Part shown: positions 39,301 through 46,258 of the stretch, piece after piece
How positions within the stretch are numbered: the stretch's first letter is position 1
Layout: every line of letters begins with the position of its first letter
DNA from: Jaenimonas drosophilae
Lineage: Eukaryota > Euglenozoa > Kinetoplastea > Trypanosomatida > Trypanosomatidae
Length of the DNA stretch: 64,000 bases
Direction: 5' to 3'
NCBI GenBank assembly: GCA_030849065.1
Contig: JASAON010001584.1
Location: 1 to 64,000, forward strand
Program-made: the position numbers and the translations under genes
Notes under the pieces: model-generated
Database searches by the model: none
What the model was told of the DNA's origin: nothing
What the model saw: the letters and a program-made list of their open reading frames with translations, nothing else

Positions 39301-41594
39301 TGTTGGTGCTGCATCGTGAGGGCCGCGCGCATGGTAGCGTGTATGCCACCAACATCTTCTCCCTCGCCCACGCCGCTGAGGCTGTGCGATCGGTCCAGAA
39401 CATCGCCGATGACGACGACGATGCGGTGATGATGTTGTCCGAGTACATCATCCCCTCAGGAAACACCGCCACTTCCCGAGAGCCCACTCCGCCTGTTGTG
39501 TCGCTCTGGTCTCCTTCTGCCATCCCATCTTCCCCCGCCACCCCGGAACACGACCTCGTCCAGCACATGGCAGGGCGCCAACAACCACGCTACATGGCCA
39601 TACCAGAGCTGCAATCGTTGCTTCGGAAGCGTTCAAGCACCAACCTCCTCGCCGCCGAACCCTCCATTTGGGCACAGCGCGTCGTCCTTGTCGGGGAGGC
39701 CTACACCCGTGTGGAGACGGCCCTCCTGACAGCCGTTGCACACGAGTACTGCACGCATCGTGCTGGAGCAGCCAAGCTGAAGAAGCAGCTCATCGAGGAG
39801 GTGCTGTCGGCAGAGGACAGCGGGCCACCCGCACTGCGTCTCTTCGCCCTCAAAGCGACACAGACGACCCCCGCACCGGAGCTCATCACCCCAGAGCCGC
39901 TGCATCTTCTTGGGAGCTCCGACAGGCCCGTCTCGCCGACCTCCGACAGCCCCTTTCGTACCTTGCCCAACACGATGGATCCTCTGAGCACCCTTACCCT
40001 GGAGGCGGATGTGTGGATGGTGGGTCTCCTTGCCCTTGATCTTGCCGACTCCATCCCGTGGTGGCTCAGCCGGCAGCGCGATCCGCTGCCCTACTTGGCA
40101 CGCCGTCCGTGGTCAATGCGCTTCGCCATCTTCGTGGAGCGGTGCATTGAGGCCAACCCAGCTAAGCGGGCGACGGTGGAGGAGCTCCTCAACGATCCGT
40201 GGTTTTCTTCCGCCTTGGTGGCGGGGGATGGAGGTGTGGTGGAGACCATCGTCGTACCGAGCGGTCTAAGCCGCTCAGTGGGTCTCGGGCCTACCTCCGC
40301 CAACAAACGCCGCGATACAGCCATCCACTCGGAAGCGCAGACCCACCGTAGCTCTGACTCACGCCCGCTCTGTTATGCAGCCCCGGTCGACGTCGCACTC
40401 CACTTCGCCCATCTCTCACGGGAGTACCTCCGTCGGGAGCTCTCGCTGCTGCGGACGAGGACGCTATCCGCGTCACTTCCGCTGCGGCCAACGTCGCACG
40501 TTGCTGGGCAGCTCGGCGCCACCGCGCGGAGCTCATTAGCCGACTCCGCCCCCAACACCTCTCCCCAGATGCTGCAATCATGTTCCTTCCCCACATTCGT
40601 GCCATCGACGTCGCCGCTGTTGCTGCCCACATCGGCATCGACGACGGAGGTGGAGCAGAAGTCGGAAGACATCATGAAGTATATGCATTGGATTGATTTG
40701 CCGGATTGGCTGACGGCGACGACCACGACAAGCGCCACGAGTACGCCATCACACAGCCAGTCTTCGGGCACATCGTGGAAAGCTGCAGGTGGTGGTGCGC
40801 ACGAGAAAAACGAAGTGTGTGCTCCGGGGCCGGGCTCCGTGGCCTTATCTGCTGGTGCAGGAAAAGGTGGCACTCCGCCTTCTCCCGTACCCGCGATGCC
40901 GACCACGATGGATTCGCGTCGTCGAACGGTTGCTGGCAATGACCTTCCGCCGCCACAGCCACGCGCGACCCGTCAGCCACTTCCCGACCCTACCTACACT
41001 CAACGTGTGCTACACGCCGTAATACCTTACTCAGAGTTTTGGGGGTTTCACAGCGATGACGATGAGCTATATGGACAACGTCGGCTCTTCACCTCCACCT
41101 ACCTCGGCCTCTTTGCTGCCTCACTCGATGCCTGTGTGGAGCAGATGGAGGCAACGGGCCCACACAGTGGCACTGCCACAATGGAGGAGGGCAGCGAGCG
41201 GAGTGCCGCACGGGGTGAGGGCATCGATGTGGCGGCGGCGGCAGATGATCTGCTGCAGGCCTTCTGGGACCTCTCGCAACGATGCCCCATTGCGGCAGAC
41301 TTGTTCTGCAATGCCTGTGTACGGCACATGGCGTCGCTGCCGGGCATGGCCGCCTTGGCACAGCCGCTGTTGCGTAGTGATGCAACCGGGGAGTCGCTCG
41401 CGCCAAAGGAAGGCGGTGGAGGTGGTGGCGGGGTGGGCGGTGCGCCACCCTTGACGGTGGTGGAGGCTGAGCCCGCGATGCCTGTGGTGAAGGATGCCAA
41501 CCCGTCCTACATTCATCGTTTTCTCATTGGCAAGTGGGCTCTTGCCGCGACAAAGATGCTCCAGACAGACGAACAGTCTGGCCGTGTATCGTGA
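36303..41594 (+). CDS. Giant Ser/Thr/Pro-rich pseudokinase
   Basis: 1,763 residues. The first ~830 residues are disordered and basic, with an Arg-rich helix (~440-490). The kinase-like region is about 850-1310. The catalytic loop reads LHREGRAHGSVYATNIFSL: the HRD Asp is replaced by Ser1012 while the loop Asn is kept. A DFG motif is not seen (MMLSEY in that position), nor a clear G-loop or VAIK Lys. The C-lobe is recognisable: LEADVWMVGLLALDL (helix F, Asp1236), then NPAKRATVEELLNDPWF. A separate helical segment near the C-terminus (TSTYLGLFAASLDACVEQME) ends in a Gly-rich linker and IHRFLIGKWALAATKML. I infer a catalytically dead scaffold or allosteric partner. Confidence 0.82.
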   Translation: MKRATHTGPPRGHQTSNGPTAAAATAPPQRVEHTKTINGGRSRPAKPTVLASIATTTAATSHVVPRKAATSSGPTRGAAGKPTGRVAVASSVASPIAGRSPRRVVEANTRTISPIIAGSPTPTRSPPAEMRLAHFHGEVGAPVVGPQRRIATPRSSATKLGAPFAWGDAHLARRRAPDNAGEATPPSLSRSGGGPTWVSATQMMAEGRVHRSLHAAMISARHAGRRASSDSASSLTLPRGGGEAWPHHFHHSRAGTSAFRQSPNPSDGVRTLEKTTDALTNPLGLSRNVLPSSQSTSPARFAHTGSSTDSAQKSGPDEPRRSGDTERFGSSGRAASSPVAKRRTTPEVWDGGPTHSAHDNSTEVSMQHSYDISSSNVGREEVLGADVAAEIRHEHSDLQHNLRRGSTLTQGWTTNDQLCGVRVLTISPDMLRTCCQVVEKAWGRLRAQRRAARQVRRERRCQRRMELIQRRVGRRAGTRPSDENHSEERRMRESHSGELRRSISHTLTGVVELPSTDADSPSISTTNTATPTHPPESRRRVMADTTKKGISTYKNTLQRSSQAKARTATATGEDLRIHTNTTYTPPPLHAPQTSATLGAPSNMDLTSPVETTAGDTLDDSWASPTEFLSLAQLSPGPRNQQHGFSDLSLHSSPSMNSLSLRCSDDEEDADGDGSSSSSGCLSTTADDCRGDGDATALTDASLAALLATEAFMNHVETNLTSIFLTEEVGLHGGGTRMGESLPEEDGHPLFGESSSYSSVYAVQQPSTELVFAPGRLHPRAHRSTAEDAAANQCAAAAAEASSTNPIVEDSEALIQEGGSSGRTSTTSRRRRKAEACGAADPAAFDSTYLTLPYIGIELRRHVGGPMSGVGGGRGSRRTSREARETECPFSSNQAEKELETIGSLRIRRSMRRARECISPSPRVAELTTTTTTTSTAAQPDGAAPTSSVALPHITVAMAMPFISQGNIKEVVQEWVRSQRPTAVERETVIRSVIQSVLQRLLVLHREGRAHGSVYATNIFSLAHAAEAVRSVQNIADDDDDAVMMLSEYIIPSGNTATSREPTPPVVSLWSPSAIPSSPATPEHDLVQHMAGRQQPRYMAIPELQSLLRKRSSTNLLAAEPSIWAQRVVLVGEAYTRVETALLTAVAHEYCTHRAGAAKLKKQLIEEVLSAEDSGPPALRLFALKATQTTPAPELITPEPLHLLGSSDRPVSPTSDSPFRTLPNTMDPLSTLTLEADVWMVGLLALDLADSIPWWLSRQRDPLPYLARRPWSMRFAIFVERCIEANPAKRATVEELLNDPWFSSALVAGDGGVVETIVVPSGLSRSVGLGPTSANKRRDTAIHSEAQTHRSSDSRPLCYAAPVDVALHFAHLSREYLRRELSLLRTRTLSASLPLRPTSHVAGQLGATARSSLADSAPNTSPQMLQSCSFPTFVPSTSPLLLPTSASTTEVEQKSEDIMKYMHWIDLPDWLTATTTTSATSTPSHSQSSGTSWKAAGGGAHEKNEVCAPGPGSVALSAGAGKGGTPPSPVPAMPTTMDSRRRTVAGNDLPPPQPRATRQPLPDPTYTQRVLHAVIPYSEFWGFHSDDDELYGQRRLFTSTYLGLFAASLDACVEQMEATGPHSGTATMEEGSERSAARGEGIDVAAAADDLLQAFWDLSQRCPIAADLFCNACVRHMASLPGMAALAQPLLRSDATGESLAPKEGGGGGGGVGGAPPLTVVEAEPAMPVVKDANPSYIHRFLIGKWALAATKMLQTDEQSGRVS
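39081..39101 (+). repeat. (ACG)n microsatellite coding poly-Thr
   Basis: Seven ACG-type triplets in a row encode a Thr run within a low-complexity linker of the pseudokinase. Confidence 0.75.
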
Positions 41595-41764
41595 GCTACC
41601 ATGCCTCTCCCATTGCGGTCCTCTTCCTCCTTTTTGTTTTTTGCTGACCTGAGTGGGTGAGTGATGCAACACACTCATTCACCACCGTGCGTACAGACAC
41701 TTTCATGTATCCGTGATTTCGCAACACCATGCTCCTCATATCATTCAAACACACAAACACACTC

Positions 41765-41813
41765 CTGCCTTTCTTCTTCTTCATTTTTGTTTTGTTTTGT
41801 TTTGTGTGTGCAG
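41765..41813 (+). promoter_or_regulatory. Inferred spliced-leader acceptor that sets the start of the RRM-like gene
   Basis: A long TTC/TTTTG tract ends in GTGCAG with AG at 41812-41813, one of the clearest in the window. ATG 41729 lies upstream in the same frame; the expected start is ATG 41828. Confidence 0.6.
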
Positions 41814-41827
41814 GTATTTCCCACCAT

Positions 41828-42472
41828 ATGAGCTCGAAGCACGAGTCGACCCCGTCGGTCAAGGCCACGGACAAGGTCGTTCGCATCCGCCGAGGCTCTG
41901 TCCTCTTCGCCGATCTGCCAGCAGACATGAAGGAGATCAACGCCCGCGTTGTGCGCCGCATGGCCGGACCAGAACTGCAAAACGAGCTCACCAACTTTGC
42001 ACTATTGGAGGAGGCCGACAATGCCACACTCACTGTGGAGGTTTCCTCACTGGAGGCGGCACGCAAGCTGCAGAAGCGCCTGCAAAACGCCAACGTTCAC
42101 GGGCGACGCTGGAAGGTTCAGTGCCTGCCCGCCAGCGCCACGCAATGCAGCTCAGAAGCGTGCTTGGTGGAGTGTGCTCTCGTCCCACCCGCCCCACTGA
42201 CGCTGGTGGAGCGCGCACTGAGTGCAGTACCCGGCTTTCTAACCATCGCCCCGTGGCCGGAGCAGTGGACGTCGAGCGTGGCAGGTGGTGAAGCTTGTAC
42301 CAGCGACCCCACCACCTCCCCAAACGGTGCCACGAAAGACGAAGAGCAGGCCTCACGACTGTTGCTATCCTTTGTGGATGAAGGATGCGCTCTTCACGCA
42401 CGCGCTCTCTTGTCGGGTCGTGTGGTGGGTAGTTCCGGCGTGCGAATGTTCCTCACGCGTCGCCAGTCATGA
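41828..42472 (+). CDS. Probable RRM-like small RNA-binding protein
   Basis: 214 residues from ATG 41828, 15 bases after a clear acceptor. Residues ~20-100 fit a divergent RNA-recognition-motif layout: a strand VLFADLP in the RNP2 position, helix NARVVRRM, a strand ATLTVEVSS in the RNP1 region without its aromatic residues, helix LEAARKLQKRLQ, and the ending GRRWKVQCLP. A second half (~112-210) repeats the pattern weakly (LTLVERAL, FLTIAPWP, SRLLLSFVDEGCALHARALL, VRMFLTRR). The missing RNP aromatics mean it may bind protein rather than RNA. Assignment is tentative. Confidence 0.55.
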   Translation: MSSKHESTPSVKATDKVVRIRRGSVLFADLPADMKEINARVVRRMAGPELQNELTNFALLEEADNATLTVEVSSLEAARKLQKRLQNANVHGRRWKVQCLPASATQCSSEACLVECALVPPAPLTLVERALSAVPGFLTIAPWPEQWTSSVAGGEACTSDPTTSPNGATKDEEQASRLLLSFVDEGCALHARALLSGRVVGSSGVRMFLTRRQS

Positions 42473-42694
42473 CGCCCGCTTCCCGCGGCCAACGGATAAC
42501 GGGCAGACATGTGCCCGACTTCGGCTAAGTCAATCAATCACTAACACAAGACTATCATGTGATGTGCACCGAACTTGTGTCCTATTCTGTACTGCATTCT
42601 TGTGGTGTTGCGAGTATGTTATGTACCTCATCTATGTTTCATTCTTAGCAGAACGAACAGCTTCTTCGTTGTTGACGGATTCATCACGCCAGCA

Positions 42695-42713
42695 CTTTTT
42701 TCTCCACATCTAG
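42695..42713 (+). promoter_or_regulatory. Inferred spliced-leader acceptor for the CX9C gene
   Basis: CTTTTTTCTCCACATCTAG with AG at 42712-42713 lies 47 bases before ATG 42761. Confidence 0.5.
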
Positions 42714-42760
42714 GAACACCATCTCGCACTACTACACGGCCTTGGAATCATCCTGTGATT

Positions 42761-43102
42761 ATGTCGCGCAACACCAAGGACTTTAACCTCAAGGCTGATC
42801 GCTTTTCTGCTGAGTACAAGGAGCAGCGTCTTGCACTGGAAGCGTGCCTGCAGTCTCGCATCAACGACGACATCAACTTTGTCTGCCAAAAGCAGAAGTC
42901 GGAGTACCTCAAGGGCATCGCCGTGCTCTTTTGTGATAAAGAGTACCAAATAGGTGTGAAGTGCCAAAAGGAGGCCGGGGATGAGTGGGCAACCAAGTGT
43001 TTCAAGGAGAACGTAGCTTTTGGTCAGTGTACTGACTCTGTCCTAAAGAAGATGTACATCTACAACTTGGAGCACAACCGCAAAAACCCAGATGCCAACT
43101 AG
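42761..43102 (+). CDS. Twin CX9C (CHCH-domain) mitochondrial intermembrane-space protein
   Basis: 113 residues. Cys58-x9-Cys68 and Cys80-x9-Cys90 form a twin CX9C helical hairpin of the kind oxidised by the Mia40/Erv1 relay and retained in the mitochondrial intermembrane space. A further pair, Cys29-x12-Cys42, lies upstream. Twin CX9C proteins include cytochrome oxidase assembly factors and complex I subunits; the extra pair recalls multi-CX9C complex I subunits, but the spacing is not CX9C and I do not assign one. There is no presequence, as expected for this import route. The longer open frame to a TTG upstream is rejected because the acceptor is at 42713. Confidence 0.82.
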   Translation: MSRNTKDFNLKADRFSAEYKEQRLALEACLQSRINDDINFVCQKQKSEYLKGIAVLFCDKEYQIGVKCQKEAGDEWATKCFKENVAFGQCTDSVLKKMYIYNLEHNRKNPDAN

Positions 43103-43498
43103 GCAGATCCATGATGATGTTGTGAGGGCACTACATCTCCGACTTCATTCATGGTTTCTTGTATCGCATGTCGTCCTTTGCGATGGCAATTCACAGACCC
43201 ACACACAACATTCCACGTCAGCACTCAAGTCAAGGAGAATGAATGATGTGTTGTGAGCGCAATGACACCTCTGTCACTCTCAGTCCGTGCTCATGAGGGA
43301 GTGCATGAAAGCGCTCGCATTCAGCATGAGTTGCTGACAACCACTTTGTGCTACTACTAGAGTGCCCAGCGTACTCTCTGCTGGAGCAACCGCACACCCA
43401 CACCATCAACCCTTCTCTTCTCCTCATCTTGATGTAGGACCAGTCTTACCTTGGGCCTGCAGCAGCAGCGTGCAGAACCACAAACAGAGAGCTGGAAG
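43103..43498 (+). other. Short spacer with splice acceptor
   Basis: 396 bases, no gene seen. A CT-rich tract (43410-43429) is followed by GATGTAG with AG at 43436-43437, about 60 bases before the next ATG. Confidence 0.55.
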
Positions 43499-44752
43499 AT
43501 GAGTACGACAGCAGTGACGGAATCTCCAGCCCCGCTGTACGCAACAGCGATGCGATGGAAACAACACCTGACGGAGAAGTCGGTGGCCTATCGCCGTTTG
43601 CAGGCCGAGCGTGAGTTGGGGTGGCGCAGCGCTGCTCTTGACTCGTGGTACAGCCAGCGACGCGATGAGCCAACAAGCGAGGTTTCCGTCAGTGCCAAGC
43701 GACAACGAGAGCCGGAAGGAGAAAACAGCGGTCCAGCGTCTAGCTCCGAGGCATCCGCAGCCACGACCACCGCCTTCGCCACTGCTCACGTTGGTGCTCT
43801 TGCCGAGCGCTATCGTGAACATGCAGCACGTATTCTGCGTGGGTACATCGTTCCTCATGCCGGAACAGACAAGGGTAGGCCAACCTTCTTGGATCTTGGC
43901 GCTGCCCCTGGAGGTGTGAGTAAATTCTTCGTGCAAGATCTTCAGTGGAGCGGGGTTGGGGTGACGCTGCCCCTCAACTCGGGCGGCATTGCGATGGATG
44001 CCTCGCTGCTCGCGTCTGGCACACAATTTCAGCTTGTGGAGGGGGATGTTTCTCAGCCACCTTCCACCTGGGCGGGGTGGCCATCCATCTCATCCTACGA
44101 CTTCGTCAATGGAGGTGCGGTGGCAGACTATGGTCAACGTGCTGCAGCGGCGTCCACTGAGAGCAACCCACGTGGGCCGATCCTTCCATGGATGGAGCTC
44201 TTTGTTCCGCAGCTTCGCCTTGCCCTTGAAAAGGTGAGGAAGGACGGCAAAGGCTCCATGATGCTCGTCTATGGTGCACCACATTGCGCAAGCTTCTTCA
44301 TTCTGCTCTTCGCCCTCTCCGAGTTGGTGGCGGCGGAGTGTGAGACGAAGCCAGCGTACGGGCCCATTCACGTCTTCTCAACGATGCATTGGGCAAAGCC
44401 ACCCGTCTACGTACTCCTCCCGTTGGTACACCTCGTTGGAAAAGGTGCAGCTCAGCAACAACTTCTGGATGCTCTTGACGCTCAGTCGCCTGTGTTGTTT
44501 CCGTGCTCAATCCCACGAGGTGCTGGAGGGAGTTCTGTCAATCCGGCCCCGTTGGAGGGCCTCGATGGAGATGAACGTCGGCGTGCCAAGGCTGCTTTTT
44601 GGCTTGGAGAGACGGAAGAGGGGTGGCTCGCTGCGGCTGAGGGATTCCGTCGCTTTCACGCAGACGTGGAAAAAATCTGGAACAACGCCGAGCGACTCCT
44701 GCGCAACCGTCGAACGCGCGCTGAAGAAGCCATCCGCAAGACATCCCGTTAA
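43499..44752 (+). CDS. Divergent FtsJ-like SAM-dependent methyltransferase
   Basis: 417 residues; ATG 43499 is the first after AG 43437. A Rossmann SAM-binding motif I, FLDLGAAPGGVSKFF (Asp132), is followed by GVGVTLPL, then QLVEGDVSQ (motif III-like) and YDFVNGGAVADYG (motif IV-like), the order seen in RrmJ/FtsJ RNA 2'-O-methyltransferases. The catalytic K-D-K-E set is not evident: the strand that should hold the second Lys reads GSMMLVYGAP. It may use another target or be inactive. A Ser/Ala linker (~70-100) precedes the domain; an Arg-rich helix ends the protein. rRNA or cap methylation is only a guess from the fold. Confidence 0.75.
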   Translation: MSTTAVTESPAPLYATAMRWKQHLTEKSVAYRRLQAERELGWRSAALDSWYSQRRDEPTSEVSVSAKRQREPEGENSGPASSSEASAATTTAFATAHVGALAERYREHAARILRGYIVPHAGTDKGRPTFLDLGAAPGGVSKFFVQDLQWSGVGVTLPLNSGGIAMDASLLASGTQFQLVEGDVSQPPSTWAGWPSISSYDFVNGGAVADYGQRAAAASTESNPRGPILPWMELFVPQLRLALEKVRKDGKGSMMLVYGAPHCASFFILLFALSELVAAECETKPAYGPIHVFSTMHWAKPPVYVLLPLVHLVGKGAAQQQLLDALDAQSPVLFPCSIPRGAGGSSVNPAPLEGLDGDERRRAKAAFWLGETEEGWLAAAEGFRRFHADVEKIWNNAERLLRNRRTRAEEAIRKTSR

Positions 44753-44871
44753 GTGATGAGCGTGCGGAAGTTGTGATGATGGAGCTAAGGAAGCCTCACA
44801 ATAACTCAGCTATGTGATGATGAGGTTGGGCGTACCACTGTCCATGATTTACCATGATATGACCCTCGTAA

Positions 44872-44906
44872 CTTCTTGTTCCAACTCTTTCTTGTGCATT
44901 GTGCAG
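44872..44906 (+). promoter_or_regulatory. Inferred spliced-leader acceptor for the single YWT/DADF gene
   Basis: A CTTG/CTTT-rich tract ends in GTGCAG with AG at 44905-44906, 33 bases before ATG 44939; the TTG-initiated frame at 44876 begins inside this tract. Confidence 0.5.
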
Positions 44907-44938
44907 ACGTCCTCAACCTCAAGGATTCTTTTCGAAAA

Positions 44939-45640
44939 ATGACTGACTTAGCGGCGTGCGGGGACGACGTGGTGGCGGAGGTTGAGGTCATCCGCGCACC
45001 ATCGTATCCTCGCAGTCCAAAAGTAGTACGATCTCCCACTCCCGCATCAAAAGAGGAGGCACAGTGGGCCATTAGCCTCCGTGGAGCTCGACGGACGCGA
45101 TTGCCGGAGCCAACGGCACGTGTGAGTAGGCAATGGACGCGCCGTCCTCCTCGCCCGCAAATTGGCATGCCGGATGATTGTTCCGAGAATGGCCTTCCCA
45201 TTCCGCAGACGCGTGCGGAGATGAGCATGGATTGCCCGTACTGGACCATCACCTACGTTCGTGAACATGAAAAGGGCCGGTTTGTGGGCCAATCCCGGCC
45301 AACGGCAACTTGGGTCTGTGAGCTGATGGACGTGGTTTTCTCCAAGGCAAAGCCACCAGCTGTGGTAGAGAAGGAGAGGGCCAGCGTACGTCGTAAGAAG
45401 GGAGCTGCCCCACCTCCTCGTTCGGCCATGGAAATCATCACGGATGCCTTGGAGAACGATGCCCGACAGGCTGGTCTACGTCCGCTGCAGGTACTTTTCT
45501 ACAGCAATGCCGAGTACATTTACACCGAGCTCACCCCACTCGCGGTGGATTGCCGCCATCTGTCTTCCTTTTTTCTCGTCCCATGTGTTGTTCCAGATGG
45601 GCATGTGCTCGTTGACGCACATACCAGCGAGACAGCTTAA
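44939..45640 (+). CDS. Single-copy YWT/DADF-domain protein, paralogue of the next gene
   Basis: 233 residues. Family not recognised. The N-terminal part (AISLRGARRTRLPEPTARVS) aligns with the N-terminus of the next gene (AISLRSAKQLTLPKPVARVS), so the two are tandem paralogues. Residues ~98-220 are one YWT/DADF domain: an opening strand CPYWTITYV, a variable basic loop, helix AMEIITDALENDARQAGL, strand LQVLFYSNAEYIYTELTP, and closing strand LSSFFLVPCVV. Here the usual DADF reads NAEY. No membrane segment or catalytic motif is visible. I infer a protein-interaction module. Confidence 0.75.
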   Translation: MTDLAACGDDVVAEVEVIRAPSYPRSPKVVRSPTPASKEEAQWAISLRGARRTRLPEPTARVSRQWTRRPPRPQIGMPDDCSENGLPIPQTRAEMSMDCPYWTITYVREHEKGRFVGQSRPTATWVCELMDVVFSKAKPPAVVEKERASVRRKKGAAPPPRSAMEIITDALENDARQAGLRPLQVLFYSNAEYIYTELTPLAVDCRHLSSFFLVPCVVPDGHVLVDAHTSETA

Positions 45641-46258
45641 CTTGTTGCGGTTCATGTTGGGGAACCTTCTCGTGGCTTCACCTCATCCTCACCACTTTTG
45701 AGGAGTCATCTGCTCCGAGCCTCGTCCACAAGCCCCGCGGCGAATGTATTCTACGGTCTGTGTGGGGCCACGGACTCTCTCCCGTGTGTACGAAACTATC
45801 ATACCCCCCCTCAACCCTCTCCCCATACTCCTCCCAAATATTCGTGGATACTTCACTCACAAATATTTCTCATCAAGAATATGAACCTGGACCTGGTAGA
45901 TGCACATGACCATCACCGTACCACAACCTTCACCTCCTTTTTCTTGATTGCTGTCTTCGTACCTTAGTTCACTAGCTTTTCTTCTCTTTTTGTTTGGGTG
46001 CACTCGGTCGCTCTCCTCACACTCTTCACGGACCTGTGATCCCGTCCCACTGACTGGGGATATCAGCTACTTCACATATAGCCACCCACACGTACGTATA
46101 CCCCGACACAACAACGACCCTTGTTGTTTGTGCCTGCCAAGGTGTTGTTGTCGCTCGAAGCTCCACACAATCCTTCCGCAGCCCGTCCACACGGTTGTTG
46201 GGGCCACACTCACTTGTTTCTTTGCTCGTCAACGCATCATCGCTCGGCAGCAGGAACC
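45641..46258 (+). other. Spacer between two paralogues
   Basis: 618 bases, no gene seen. CT tracts occur near 45929-45966 and 45974-46020; the acceptor for the next gene is at 46249-46250. Confidence 0.5.
46211..46250 (+). promoter_or_regulatory. Inferred spliced-leader acceptor that sets the start of the three-copy YWT/DADF gene
   Basis: CTTGTTTCTTTGCTC is followed by CGGCAG with AG at 46249-46250, 8 bases before ATG 46259. The open frame reaches back to a TTG at 46121, which this acceptor excludes. Confidence 0.5.

Noticed and set aside
43424..44026. 200-codon minus-strand frame over the methyltransferase gene
   Set aside because: Antisense shadow of a gene with a clear SAM-binding motif; no splice signal on the minus strand.
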